The position numbers were made by a program, and so were the translations under genes. The notes under the pieces were generated by a model. It saw nothing but the letters and a program-made list of their open reading frames with translations, was not told where the DNA came from and made no database searches. From assembly GCA_964370225.1 (NCBI GenBank), contig CAYJII010000002.1, forward strand, positions 1-64,000: a stretch of 64,000 nt of DNA, given 5' to 3'. Within the stretch, counting starts at the first letter, position 1. Each line of letters starts with the position of its first letter. Positions 40,971-50,304 of the stretch are shown here, in pieces. This DNA comes from CAYJII01 sp964370225. Its GTDB lineage: Bacteria; Bacillota; Clostridia; Oscillospirales; Ruminococcaceae.

Positions 40971-43358
40971 TTATTTAAGCTCTACTATAGTAACTCCGGA
41001 TTCACCCTCGCCAAATGTGCCCAGTCTAAACGCTTTAATATGCTTTTGACGCCTAAAATGCGCATGTATCGCTGCTCTAAGCGCGCCCGTTCCCTTACCG
41101 TGAATTATAGTAACTTGCTCCATATTCGACATAATCGACTGGTCGATAAACATATCAACCTCCATTAAAGCTTCCTCCACCATCATTCCACGCAAATCAA
41201 GCTCCATATTCGCTTGTCTTGTAACTGCTTTTGTAACATTTCTTGTGGTTTTGCCTGTTTGCTTTTTCTTTTTTGTACTGTTCTCAAGCAAACGTAGATT
41301 ATCAGTCTTAGCACGCACTTTCATGATACCGACTTGCAGTAGCACCTCATTTGATTTGCTCGATATCTCAAGCACCACCGCATTTTTATTGATATCCACT
41401 ACCAAAACATCGTCGCCTACTTTTAGCTTTCTTGGCAGTATGTAATTATCGTTAACCCTCTCGCTAACTGGGTTTGCAAGTGAGTGCAGTGAGTTTAGTT
41501 TTCCTTTTAGCATGCTCCTTGCATTGACAGTTTTTTGCCTAAAATCTTCGCTATCTTTTTCCTTTTTAATTTCTAGCAGTTCATCCATCACAGTTTGAGA
41601 CTGCAATTTCACCTGCTCTACAAGCCTTTTTGCATCTGCACGAGCAACCTCAAGCAGTTTATCTTTTTGCACCTCAAATTCTCTCTCTTTTTTAGAGAAA
41701 ACTTCATGCTTATGATTTATGTCATACAGCTTTTTGCTATACTCATCATGCTTTTGTTCAAATTCTTGGCGCGATTTATCTAGCGCATCGATTACAGCTT
41801 CTAGCTTTTTATCTTCTTGCGAAACTCGGCTTTCTGCAAAGGACAACACATCTTCGCTTAGTCCAAGCTTTCTCGAAATCGCAAATGCATTCGAGCGCCC
41901 AGGCACACCTATAAGTAGTTTATATGTTGGTTGTAGCGTTTTTATATCAAACTCACAACACGCGTTTTCAACATTTTCTGTCTCTATCGCATACACTTTT
42001 AACTCAGGGTAATGTGTGGTCGCCCCCACGATACTGCCTTTTTCCTTCAGCTTTTCGAGTATAGCTATCGCTATCGCCGCCCCCTCAACAGGGTCAGTAC
42101 CAGAGCCTAACTCATCCACAAGTACGAGCGACTGTTTGTCTGCCTCACCTAAGATTGAGACGATATTTGTCATGTGCGAAGAGAAAGTCGAGAGGTTATG
42201 CTCAATGCTCTGCTCGTCGCCGATGTCGACTAATATTTTGCGGAATATACAAATTGTACTTCCATCGCTCACTGGAATGAGCATTCCGCACATCGTCATT
42301 AGCGTCAACAGTCCCAATGTTTTTAATGTAACTGTTTTACCTCCAGTATTTGGTCCTGTCACAACGAGTGTAGAATATTTTTCGCCTACATTTACATTTA
42401 TTGGTACTACCATATTTTTATCAATCAGTGGATGTCTAGCCTTATTTAGTACAATTTTGCCATTGTCAACAATTTCGGGCATCATCGCATTCATTTTCGC
42501 CGCTAGATGCGATTTAGCAAAGTACAAATTCAGCGCCATACTAATCTCGAAATTGCTCTTTATATTATCTGCACTCTCTGCACATAGCGCGCTGAGTTCA
42601 TACAAAATTCGCTCAATCTCTGCTTTTTCACGTATTTGTAAAACTCGTATTTCGTTATTGGCTTCCACTGCTGCCATCGGCTCGATAAATAGCGTCGCGC
42701 CACTAGAAGAAGTGTCGTGCACAAGCCCAGGAATTTCGTTTTTATACTCTGCTTTAACTGGCACAACAAATCTTGAATCTCGCATTGTTATCAGCGAATC
42801 CTGCAACATTTTTTGATATTTATTCGATGTTATGAGCTTTTCCATGCTTTGCTTTACTTTAGCCTCAGTCGAACGAATTTTCTTTCTTATGCTCGCTAAC
42901 TCCTGGCTAGCAAAGTCATCCACCATATCCTCTGAGATAACAATCGATGTGATTTTTTTCTCAAGCTCCTTATTTGGAATTAGGAGCGAAAACATCTCTT
43001 TAAGGCTGTTTGGCGTATTCTCACATTGTCTATACCATTCTTTTAAAAGGCGCACTTGTCTTAGCACTTCTGCGAGATTTAAAAAATTTCTGAGCGTGAG
43101 TAGTCCACCCGCACCTGCTAATTTCAGCAGTGGTTCTGGATCAGCTAAGTTAGAAAATGAAGGTGTTCCAAAATGCGAGGAGAGTCTAAAGGCATCATTT
43201 GCTTTTAAGACGTCGTCTCGCACCATATTTATATTTGTGTGTGGTTTTAAATTTAGCGCCATATCTCTGGCGTATTCGCAACAAGTGAATTGCGAAAGCT
43301 CTTGCAAAATCTTATCAAGCTCAAGACTTTTGCAGTATTTTTCTTTTATCGTATACAT
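40971..43358 (-). CDS. mutS2: MutS2 endonuclease
   Basis: MutS2 binds branched DNA and collided ribosomes and cuts with its Smr domain. The core and clamp regions are followed by ATPase Walker A GPNTGGKT at about residues 336-343 and Walker B LVLVDELGSGTDPVEG. A long coiled coil (about 520-640) precedes the C-terminal Smr domain (from about 715) with LDLRGMM and HGKGTGALR. Two adjacent ATG codons are possible; GGAG lies 4 and 7 bases upstream, and the second was chosen. It closes the era-recO cluster. Confidence 0.96.
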   Translation of the reverse strand: MYTIKEKYCKSLELDKILQELSQFTCCEYARDMALNLKPHTNINMVRDDVLKANDAFRLSSHFGTPSFSNLADPEPLLKLAGAGGLLTLRNFLNLAEVLRQVRLLKEWYRQCENTPNSLKEMFSLLIPNKELEKKITSIVISEDMVDDFASQELASIRKKIRSTEAKVKQSMEKLITSNKYQKMLQDSLITMRDSRFVVPVKAEYKNEIPGLVHDTSSSGATLFIEPMAAVEANNEIRVLQIREKAEIERILYELSALCAESADNIKSNFEISMALNLYFAKSHLAAKMNAMMPEIVDNGKIVLNKARHPLIDKNMVVPINVNVGEKYSTLVVTGPNTGGKTVTLKTLGLLTLMTMCGMLIPVSDGSTICIFRKILVDIGDEQSIEHNLSTFSSHMTNIVSILGEADKQSLVLVDELGSGTDPVEGAAIAIAILEKLKEKGSIVGATTHYPELKVYAIETENVENACCEFDIKTLQPTYKLLIGVPGRSNAFAISRKLGLSEDVLSFAESRVSQEDKKLEAVIDALDKSRQEFEQKHDEYSKKLYDINHKHEVFSKKEREFEVQKDKLLEVARADAKRLVEQVKLQSQTVMDELLEIKKEKDSEDFRQKTVNARSMLKGKLNSLHSLANPVSERVNDNYILPRKLKVGDDVLVVDINKNAVVLEISSKSNEVLLQVGIMKVRAKTDNLRLLENSTKKKKQTGKTTRNVTKAVTRQANMELDLRGMMVEEALMEVDMFIDQSIMSNMEQVTIIHGKGTGALRAAIHAHFRRQKHIKAFRLGTFGEGESGVTIVELK

Positions 43359-43381
43359 CATCTTGCTCCATTTCAGTTATA

Positions 43382-44137
43382 TTAATCAGTAAATTGCTTA
43401 TACATTTTAAGCGAGCTAAAATTTGGTTTTGTGTGTATCAAAGTATAGTTTTCCGTTATATATTCGAGCGCACCGAGTGACTCTCCTTGCAGATTAAACG
43501 CAAAAATTTTGTCGTCCTCAGAATAAATAATATGTCTCATCGCATGCAATACCGCAGAGTTAAGCTCATACTTGACTTCCCCAACAAGCTCTGATTTTTC
43601 AAGGCAGGATTTGCAGTATATTACACCCTCTATCGGCAAAAAATAATACTCACCCTCGCCATGTTCAGCACACTCGTTGCATGCAACTAAGTCAGGCATA
43701 AATCCGTTTAAGGACATAATTTTAAGTTCAAATATCGCTTTGAGCAGTTTTGCGGTTTTTTTCTCGGTCGAAATCATATGTAGCGTATTCAGCAGAAAAC
43801 GCAAATGCCCCCACGAGTGTTCTTCTGTGGGGGAAATATAGTTTGATAAGTCGCACAAATACGCAGCTAGTGATACTTTTACCACATCAAGGCGTAAATC
43901 ATAAAATGAATTTATCGTGCTTGCACTATTTACGGAATAGTAGTTTTTTTTGTGATATAAGCAAAACTCCGAATAGCACAAAAGCTGGGTCGCAGCTGTC
44001 AGAGGGCCTTTAGTTTTTTTGGCATCTTTCGCTGAAGCTTCAACTATTCCATAGTCTTTTGTGAGTATCGTAATCATCTTGTCATTTTCGCCTATATTGC
44101 GTTGTCGTATAACCAGTCCCGTGGTTTTTATCAGCAT
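43382..44137 (-). CDS. recO: DNA repair protein RecO
   Basis: RecO anneals single strands and loads RecA with RecR. The N-terminal OB fold starts KTTGLVIRQRNIGENDKMITILT. A Cys4 zinc motif (CNECAEHG and later YCKSC) lies at about residues 153-180. The length of 251 residues is normal. Its ATG lies inside the end of the yqzL frame, with CGGAGAG 10 bases upstream. It overlaps mutS2 upstream regions closely (20-base gap). Confidence 0.95.
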   Translation of the reverse strand: MLIKTTGLVIRQRNIGENDKMITILTKDYGIVEASAKDAKKTKGPLTAATQLLCYSEFCLYHKKNYYSVNSASTINSFYDLRLDVVKVSLAAYLCDLSNYISPTEEHSWGHLRFLLNTLHMISTEKKTAKLLKAIFELKIMSLNGFMPDLVACNECAEHGEGEYYFLPIEGVIYCKSCLEKSELVGEVKYELNSAVLHAMRHIIYSEDDKIFAFNLQGESLGALEYITENYTLIHTKPNFSSLKMYKQFTD

Positions 44138-44258
44138 TTAAATCGCTCTCCGACTTGAATTTTGTTTTTTCGCTGTCTTGTTTGTATCTTAAATAATCGC
44201 TAATCTGCCCACTGCTGTAGAAGATATTCCACGCTTTTAGCCTATCTTTTTCGTTCAT
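44082..44258 (-). CDS. yqzL: YqzL-like small protein (58 aa), overlaps recO
   Basis: AAGGAGGG lies 8 bases before the ATG. The 58-residue product begins MNEKDRLKAWNIFYSSGQIS and continues DYLRYK, matching the YqzL pattern W.vF..TG.i..YL.yk. This family is found between era and recO in Firmicutes, exactly as here. The C-terminal 18 codons overlap the recO start in another frame, and the tail (Thr/Gln/Arg-rich) is unlike the short family end. Function is unknown. Confidence 0.75.
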   Translation of the reverse strand: MNEKDRLKAWNIFYSSGQISDYLRYKQDSEKTKFKSESDLNADKNHGTGYTTTQYRRK

Positions 44259-44347
44259 ATTAATACCCTCCTTAAAGAGGTAAAGCTACGCTTTCTTTAT
44301 ATTAATATTTACAAAGTTTTTCTGCTTATGTGAGGAAAGTATTAGCA

Positions 44348-45247
44348 CTAATTTTTAAAGGATAATCCAAAATTATCGATAAAGCCATCTTTATTTCGCC
44401 AGTCTTCTTTCACTTTTACCCAGCACTTTAAGTTGACTTGCATATCAAGAAAACTCTCAATATCATGCCTTGCTTGTGAAGAAATTCGCTTTAATACAGC
44501 TCCATTTTTCCCGATAATCATACCCTTATGAGTTTTTCTTTCGCAGTATATTGTCGCCTCGATATCAATTATATCTTTATTTTCCCTTGCATGCACTTTT
44601 TCAACCACAACAGCAGTTCCGTGCGGAATTTCCATATGCATATTAACTAGGATTTTCTCCCTCAATCTTTCTGCAATGATAACTCGCTCAGGTTGGTCTG
44701 TTAAGCTATCCTCAGGAAAAAAATGAACGCTATCAACTAAGAATTTGTCCACTTCTCTCATTAACACGTCAATCCCATCTTTTTTCTCCACGCTGATAGG
44801 AAGCACCGCTTCAAAATTATGTAGCGCAGTGAATTTTTCAATTACAGGGATAAGTTTAGCTTTGTCGCCCACGAGGTCAATTTTATTTATAACGAGAATA
44901 CAAGGCAAGCGTTTTTGCTTTAAATTCTCAATAAGTTGTAGTTGTATCTCATTAATTTTAAGATGCGGTTCTACCACAAAAAGCACTAAATCTATGTCGT
45001 TTAGCGAAGCATGTGCTGCTTTTGTCATATTGTCGCCAAGCTTAGTTTTAGCACTATGTAACCCCGGTGTGTCTATGAAGACATACTGCTTTTCGTCTAA
45101 TGTAAGTACCCCTGTAATCTTTGTGCGTGTTGTTTGCGGTTTGTTGGTAACAATTGCAAGTTTTTCACCTAAAACTGTGTTTAACAGCGAGGATTTCCCA
45201 ACATTAGGGCAACCGACAATAGATATAAATGCACATTTTGTGTTCAT
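44348..45247 (-). CDS. era: GTPase Era
   Basis: Era binds the 3' end of 16S rRNA and helps assemble the 30S subunit. G1 is GCPNVGKS (residues 12-19), followed by the switch, G3 DTPG and G4 NKID. The KH domain near residues 220-280 has GMIIGKNGAVLKRI. The length is 299. ACGGAG lies before the ATG, 28 bases past the dgkA stop. It sits in the conserved ybeY-dgkA-era-recO order. Confidence 0.97.
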   Translation of the reverse strand: MNTKCAFISIVGCPNVGKSSLLNTVLGEKLAIVTNKPQTTRTKITGVLTLDEKQYVFIDTPGLHSAKTKLGDNMTKAAHASLNDIDLVLFVVEPHLKINEIQLQLIENLKQKRLPCILVINKIDLVGDKAKLIPVIEKFTALHNFEAVLPISVEKKDGIDVLMREVDKFLVDSVHFFPEDSLTDQPERVIIAERLREKILVNMHMEIPHGTAVVVEKVHARENKDIIDIEATIYCERKTHKGMIIGKNGAVLKRISSQARHDIESFLDMQVNLKCWVKVKEDWRNKDGFIDNFGLSFKN

Positions 45248-45275
45248 GTAAGACTCCGTTCTTTTATCATAAATT

Positions 45276-45764
45276 CTAGTTTTTAAAAATCTTTGTTTTT
45301 TTCCATCTAAATATAAATAATGCCCCTAAAATGATTTCAGCAATCGCAATTAAAATAAAATGTGGATTTTCATAAAATTTGCCCAACAAGAGCAAAAGTT
45401 TTTCTATATCCCCAAAAAGTATAATTGCCACAATCGCAGAAACCACCGCCAAGACTAAAACAGATCCGGCGGCGACATCTTTCGCTATTTTACCTAGAGT
45501 TGCATATGAGGACGTTTGCAAGTCAACTAAGGCTTCTATCGCAGTATTAATCATCTCGGCGCAAATCACTACGCCAAACAAAATAAATAATACCGCATAT
45601 TCATATTGATTTAATTCATAAAGAAGCGCAAACTGCAAGACAAAGACTGCTGCAGTCAAATGAATTCTCATATTGCGTTCGTTATCTACAGCGTAATTAA
45701 AACCTTTCGCTGCAAATTTAAAGCTTTTGTATAAGGTGTAAAATTCACCTGTAAATTTGTTCAT
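45276..45764 (-). CDS. dgkA: Diacylglycerol/undecaprenol kinase family protein
   Basis: In Firmicutes DgkA phosphorylates undecaprenol for wall-lipid recycling. The start FKFAAKGFNYAVDNERNMRIH and the active-site EMINTAIEALVDL are conserved, as is the KDVAAGSVLV membrane segment. The protein has 162 residues, longer than the usual about 120-140, with a fourth C-terminal membrane segment and a basic end (FRWKKTKIFKN). It begins 6 bases past the ybeY stop. Confidence 0.9.
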   Translation of the reverse strand: MNKFTGEFYTLYKSFKFAAKGFNYAVDNERNMRIHLTAAVFVLQFALLYELNQYEYAVLFILFGVVICAEMINTAIEALVDLQTSSYATLGKIAKDVAAGSVLVLAVVSAIVAIILFGDIEKLLLLLGKFYENPHFILIAIAEIILGALFIFRWKKTKIFKN

Positions 45765-45770
45765 TATCTA

Positions 45771-46268
45771 TTATTCCAAGACATAACTGGATCCTCTTGG
45801 AATACCCAGTTTTAATAAAACGCTCTCTTCTTTTTCGCGCATTTGCACTGCAAATAGCCCACCATCTTCGTGGTCATATCCCAACAAATGGAACATGGAG
45901 TGCACGGTTAAAAACCCAATCTCGCGTTGGATATTGTGCCCGTAAAGCCCCGATTGCTCGTATGCTTTTTCCACTGAAACAACGATGTCGCCCAACACAT
46001 ATTCATCTTTATGTGCGCCGCTTAAAAATTCGTCTTTATCATGCAAAGGGAATGATAGTACATCGGTTTCTTTATCGATATTTCTGTATTGTTTGTTTAA
46101 TTTTTTTATATCTTCATTTGTTACAAAAGTAACACTCACTTCACAATCCGCATCAATGTTTTCATGCGCTAAAACTGCATTGCAACAGCGTCTTATCAAA
46201 AGCCTTATACCTGTAGGTATCTTAATGTTTTTTTGGTTGTTTTTGATTAACACTTTAGTTTTTCCCAT
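45771..46268 (-). CDS. ybeY: Endoribonuclease YbeY
   Basis: YbeY is a zinc-dependent RNase for 16S rRNA maturation and ribosome quality control. The signature reads HSMFHLLGYDHE (three His ligands), with LGDIVVSVEKA and DVLSFPL before it. The His-Gly of the common HGxLHLxGYDH is His-Ser here. I chose the ATG at 46268, which overlaps the phoH stop by 14 bases, giving 165 residues; the AAGGAAC site is 12 bases upstream. The order phoH-ybeY is conserved. Confidence 0.93.
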   Translation of the reverse strand: MGKTKVLIKNNQKNIKIPTGIRLLIRRCCNAVLAHENIDADCEVSVTFVTNEDIKKLNKQYRNIDKETDVLSFPLHDKDEFLSGAHKDEYVLGDIVVSVEKAYEQSGLYGHNIQREIGFLTVHSMFHLLGYDHEDGGLFAVQMREKEESVLLKLGIPRGSSYVLE

Positions 46269-47241
46269 AATTTTTCTTTGTTCCTTCCTTGTAGTACTTG
46301 TCATAAGCTTTTATTATATCCTGAACAATCTTGCTTCTGACAACATCTTTCTCGCTAAATCTTATTGTATCAATATCCTCAACACCTTTTAAGATTTTCA
46401 CAACCTCAACAAGCCCCGAACGCTTTTGCTCAGGTAAGTCAATTTGTGTGATATCTCCTGTCACCACCGACTTTGAATTAAATCCAAGTCTGGTTAAAAA
46501 CATTTTCATCTGTTCTTTTGTGGTGTTTTGGGCTTCGTCTAAAATGATGAATGCATCATTCAAACTTCTTCCCCTCATATATGCTAAAGGTGCTACCTCT
46601 ATTGTTCCGCGCTCAGTATGCTTTAAAAAGCTCTCTTCTCCCAACATCTCAAACAGCGCATCGTAAAGCGGCCTTAAATATGGGTCTACTTTTGTTTGCA
46701 AATCCCCCGGTAAAAAGCCCAAACTTTCGCCTGCTTCAACCGCGGGTCTAGTTAAAATAATTCTTGTGACTTCGCCTGCTTTAAAAGCTTTCACTGCCAT
46801 AGCTACCGCCAAATAAGTTTTCCCAGTTCCGGCTGGTCCTATGCCAAAAACTACAGAGTTTTTCTTAATTGCTTCGATATACTGCTTTTGTCCTAATGTT
46901 TTTGGCTTGATAGGTTTCCCTTGCGTTGTAAGACAAATTATATCAGAATCAGTTAGCTCTTTTACTCTTTCAACACTCTGCTTTTCGTTAATAAGACTGA
47001 TGATATATCTAATGCTTTGGGGGGTGATGCTCTCGCCTTTATCAAGCAAAAGTATTAATCCCTCAATTGCTTTTTCTGTGTTTTCAATCCCGATTTCTTC
47101 GCCTGAAATTTTCACTTCCGTGCCACGATTTATAATACTTACCGCAAATTCATTTTCGATAATTTTTAAGTTCTCATCAAAGTTTCCAAATAGATCGTAT
47201 ATATATTCACTATTCTCAATATTAATCAGTTTTTCTATCAC
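46255..47241 (-). CDS. phoH: PhoH family ATPase
   Basis: This PhoH-like P-loop ATPase is found with ybeY in most Firmicutes and is suspected in RNA metabolism. An N-terminal KH-like region precedes Walker A GPAGTGKT (about 136-143), and FIILDEAQNTTKEQMKMFL is Walker B. ILTRPAVEAGESLGFLPGD is the family core. The length is 328. The start is GTG with AAAGGAG about 10 bases upstream. Confidence 0.94.
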   Translation of the reverse strand: MIEKLINIENSEYIYDLFGNFDENLKIIENEFAVSIINRGTEVKISGEEIGIENTEKAIEGLILLLDKGESITPQSIRYIISLINEKQSVERVKELTDSDIICLTTQGKPIKPKTLGQKQYIEAIKKNSVVFGIGPAGTGKTYLAVAMAVKAFKAGEVTRIILTRPAVEAGESLGFLPGDLQTKVDPYLRPLYDALFEMLGEESFLKHTERGTIEVAPLAYMRGRSLNDAFIILDEAQNTTKEQMKMFLTRLGFNSKSVVTGDITQIDLPEQKRSGLVEVVKILKGVEDIDTIRFSEKDVVRSKIVQDIIKAYDKYYKEGTKKNYGKN

Positions 47242-47362
47242 TCAGGGCGTTCTCCTTTATTTTGTTTGCTCTGTTTTTATCATTTTATGTAACACATACC
47301 TGTCGCAATTTTATTATACCATAATTATCATCATTTGTATCTTTGCAAAATACACAAATATA

Positions 47363-48562
47363 TTATTCTATTTCTGTAGTCTTTTTTGCTATATTTTCAT
47401 GTGAAACATATTCTCTTTTCACAAAAATTGTGTTTTCACTTTCTGTAACAATATCGGTATAACTTATTATGCTCACATCTGCCATATTTTCCTCTTCAAA
47501 TGCCTTAAATCCATGTGCAATTATACCGATTGCCTCTTGTTTTGTGTATGTTTTTTCTACAGTTTCATAAAACTCATACTTTTTTTCATAAACTCCAATC
47601 GGCAAAATATTTTCACCTATCGCAATCGGTGTATATTCTATCTTTTCATCAAATTCATGTTCAAAATCAAATGCGATAAAAAGCGGTATATTAACCCCAA
47701 AAACACTAAGAAATCTTCTGGTAGCACTCTCACTTATATATTCCTTTTCGCTTTGATTAAGCGCAAAGGAAATCGTGTGAACTGTCGAGGTTTGAGCGAT
47801 GATTTTTGCATCGGCTGAAACTTCGCTTACCATCTCGACAAAGCTCCCATCAGCTTTTTGCTCCGCTGTTGGCGTCCTCACTTCGCGACTAACTAAAATA
47901 TCCCCCTCGACCACAACATCGTGCATCGTCACAAGCGCTGTCCCCTCGTACACTTCCATTTGCATTATAATCCCCGTTTTTGTCGCAACAACATCACATA
48001 TTTCCGTTGATTCCACCTGCGGTGATTCGTCTTTTTCCGCAACTTCAACCGTTATTTTTGTGCCCTCTCTGTTGAGCGCAATCCACGACAAATCCTCTGA
48101 GCGTATGAGCACCTCTTCCTTTACACTACGCAAGTCTAAATCTGGTATATATGCTCCGACATGCACCCCAAAAATTTTGAGCTCTTCCAGCAGAAATTCG
48201 CTTTTCTGCTCATCATAATTTACCACTTCTATCTCCCAAATAAAATTGTTATACACAATGATTGATGCGACGAAAAAGACCAATCCTAAAAATAATCCCA
48301 ACCTCGCTTTTAGCGTCTTTACTTTAAGCGGTAAACCAAATTTTTCATGCTTATTTATTTTAATTTCAAGTTTTTGTGCTATTACTTCTATTTTTTTGTA
48401 GTCTGCAAGCGTACAACTAGCAGTTATATTTGTGTCGTTAACATTCACATCCCAAATGGATAAGTGATTGTTTGAGAGCATGTTTAAAAAACGCTCAAAA
48501 AACACACCAGTCCCCTTAAATTTTACGTATCCCATTGTGTATCTCAGCACTTTTAAATACAT
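47363..48562 (-). CDS. yqfD: Sporulation protein YqfD
   Basis: YqfD is a mother-cell membrane protein of sporulation, expressed under sigma-E in Bacillus subtilis. An N-terminal YabP/YqfC-like domain is followed by one membrane segment near residues 88-108 and a large extracytoplasmic region with EVVNYDEQKSEFLLEEL and ALNREGTKITVEVAEKDES. I chose the ATG at 48562, with GGAGGG 4 bases upstream, giving 399 residues. It follows yqfC, as in other spore formers. Confidence 0.92.
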   Translation of the reverse strand: MYLKVLRYTMGYVKFKGTGVFFERFLNMLSNNHLSIWDVNVNDTNITASCTLADYKKIEVIAQKLEIKINKHEKFGLPLKVKTLKARLGLFLGLVFFVASIIVYNNFIWEIEVVNYDEQKSEFLLEELKIFGVHVGAYIPDLDLRSVKEEVLIRSEDLSWIALNREGTKITVEVAEKDESPQVESTEICDVVATKTGIIMQMEVYEGTALVTMHDVVVEGDILVSREVRTPTAEQKADGSFVEMVSEVSADAKIIAQTSTVHTISFALNQSEKEYISESATRRFLSVFGVNIPLFIAFDFEHEFDEKIEYTPIAIGENILPIGVYEKKYEFYETVEKTYTKQEAIGIIAHGFKAFEEENMADVSIISYTDIVTESENTIFVKREYVSHENIAKKTTEIE

Positions 48563-48592
48563 AAATCCCTCCAAATATCGATATCATCAACA

Positions 48593-48838
48593 CTAATATA
48601 TATACTCTATAGACGTAAATTCACCTGTCAAAACTACATGTTCTGGCGTTAAACTTTTTAGCGTCAAATCATTCCCACTAAAGAGCATTTGCATTTTTCC
48701 AACACTAATTTTTATGGAGTTTGTGTTGTATTCAACAATACCTTTGCACCCCTCCACCACAATTTCTTTGTTCGACTGAATTGTTATTTGTGGATATTCT
48801 ATCTTCAGTTCGCTAAAAATTTTAGTTTTATTTCTCAT
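48593..48838 (-). CDS. yqfC: Sporulation protein YqfC
   Basis: YqfC is a small YabP-family sporulation protein that pairs with YqfD. The strands PQITIQSNKEIVVEGCKGIVEY and IKISVGKMQMLFSGNDLTL are typical. The 81-residue frame starts at the second of two adjacent ATGs, with GGGAG 7 bases upstream; the first ATG (48841) is possible. Its presence supports an endospore-forming host. Confidence 0.92.
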   Translation of the reverse strand: MRNKTKIFSELKIEYPQITIQSNKEIVVEGCKGIVEYNTNSIKISVGKMQMLFSGNDLTLKSLTPEHVVLTGEFTSIEYIY

Positions 48839-48969
48839 CATTTACTCCCACAATTCACGCGCATAGCAATATTTTCTTCTTAAATCTTTGTATTTATATA
48901 TATTCATCACCATTAGCGCATATACATATTTTGACTTAATATATCAGTCTAATAAAGGTGGTTTGACAC

Positions 48970-50034
48970 ATGGAAAATAAAGCTAAAATAAGTATGTTCA
49001 TCAAATTTTTACTGCTCATCATCGTTTGCACGTTCCTACTTTTGCGTAGCGATTTGATGTTTTCAGGCATAGTTTCAGGGGTGGATGTGTCGCTTAATGT
49101 ATTGCTCCCCTCGCTATATGGCTTCATGATTTTTTCCTCGCTCGTGCTCTCAACTAGTATGCAAACAGTGATATCCTATCCATTTTCCTACTTCGCCAAA
49201 AAGCTGTTTAAGCTTGAGCCCTCGCTTTTTTGCATATATATTTTAAGCTTGCTGGGGGGCTATCCAATTGGTGCTAAACTTCTGTCTGAAAAATTGGAGT
49301 CTGGCGATATTAGCAAAGGTACCGCAGAGTACATGCTATGCTTTTGTACTAACTGTTCGCCAGCATTTTTAATCACAGGAGTGGGTATAGCCCTGTGGGG
49401 GAAAGTTTGGCTTGGTGTGCTTTTATACGCTTCGCAAATTCTCTCAAGCCTTGTGATTGGGCTTTTTATGGGGGCGCTAGAAAAGCATGTGCACAAGCAA
49501 GCACAAGACTCACATCAAATTAAGATGTACTTTTCTGTGGCACTGGTAAATGCAGTAAATAGCTCGAGTAAAGCCATGGCGGTGATTTGCAGTTTCGTCA
49601 TAGCATTTTTTGCGTTCTTCCCATTTTTGGATTTACTCCCGATTAAGGGGGATTTGCTTTTTGTTCTCAAAGGCTTTTTGGAAGTAAGTTTTGGTTGCTA
49701 CGAAATACAAAATCATAATTTTACAAACGAAATCATTCTAATCTGCGCCTTTACTGCATTCGGGGGCATATGCGTAATCATGCAAATTATGGCATTGCTA
49801 CAAAAAAGCCAAGTCAGCTTCAAAGGTTTTCTTCTATCTCGAGTAGCTAACACAATCATCAGCTGTATTTTTTGTTTTGTGCTACTGAAATTTTTCCCAC
49901 AAACTGTAGATGTGTTTGCCTCTCACGAACATTTTATCGTACATGGATACTCCACTTCGCCAATTGCATCAATTTTTATGTTGTTCTTAGGTCTCTTGTT
50001 ATTGTCATTTAGTCGAAAATATGATAAAATATAG
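48970..50034 (+). CDS. YlbJ-like sporulation membrane protein
   Basis: YlbJ-like proteins have about eight membrane segments and are needed for spore cortex formation in Bacillus. The family block LGGYPIGAKLLSEKLESG, followed by AEYMLCFCTNCSPAFLITGVG, is clear near residues 95-145. A second half repeats transporter-like segments. The length is 354. AAAGGTGG lies before the ATG. It is divergent from yqfC. Confidence 0.83.
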   Translation: MENKAKISMFIKFLLLIIVCTFLLLRSDLMFSGIVSGVDVSLNVLLPSLYGFMIFSSLVLSTSMQTVISYPFSYFAKKLFKLEPSLFCIYILSLLGGYPIGAKLLSEKLESGDISKGTAEYMLCFCTNCSPAFLITGVGIALWGKVWLGVLLYASQILSSLVIGLFMGALEKHVHKQAQDSHQIKMYFSVALVNAVNSSSKAMAVICSFVIAFFAFFPFLDLLPIKGDLLFVLKGFLEVSFGCYEIQNHNFTNEIILICAFTAFGGICVIMQIMALLQKSQVSFKGFLLSRVANTIISCIFCFVLLKFFPQTVDVFASHEHFIVHGYSTSPIASIFMLFLGLLLLSFSRKYDKI

Positions 50035-50079
50035 TTACTTTGCATTTCGATGCATTCTACTATAAAAATGGAGGGTATT

Positions 50080-50289
50080 ATGAAGCTATTCGGTAATACT
50101 ATCGAGCCATGTTGCATTTACTGCGAGCATGTACGTAATACAATTGATGATAAAATGCTTTTATGTCCACATAACGGCATAGTAGCACAGCATTACAGCT
50201 GTAAAAAATTTAAATATGCTCCACTTAAGCGCATCCCAAAGAAAATATTAATACTCCCCAAATACAGTGAAGATGATTTTAAATTATAA
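50080..50289 (+). CDS. Small cysteine-rich protein (69 aa)
   Basis: I do not know this gene. The ATG at 50080 has GGAGGG 5 bases upstream. The 69 residues have a CCIYCEH pair, LCPHNG and SCKKFKYAPLKRIPKK, a zinc-knuckle-like C-x2-C...C...C layout. The C-terminus is basic, then acidic. Similar short proteins occur in Clostridia. It lies 45 bases past the YlbJ-like gene and just before the kinase-like pair. Confidence 0.68.
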   Translation: MKLFGNTIEPCCIYCEHVRNTIDDKMLLCPHNGIVAQHYSCKKFKYAPLKRIPKKILILPKYSEDDFKL

Positions 50290-50304
50290 ATTGAGGTGGA
50301 CAAA

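Noticed and set aside
42016..42816. 266-codon plus-strand frame inside mutS2
   Set aside because: It is antisense to the conserved MutS2 core, its product is low-complexity and Ser-rich, and no start signal exists.
48842..48969. Sigma-E promoters between yqfC and the YlbJ-like gene
   Set aside because: GTCAAAAT- and CATATACAT-like strings occur, but the spacing to a matching partner box is wrong in both directions.
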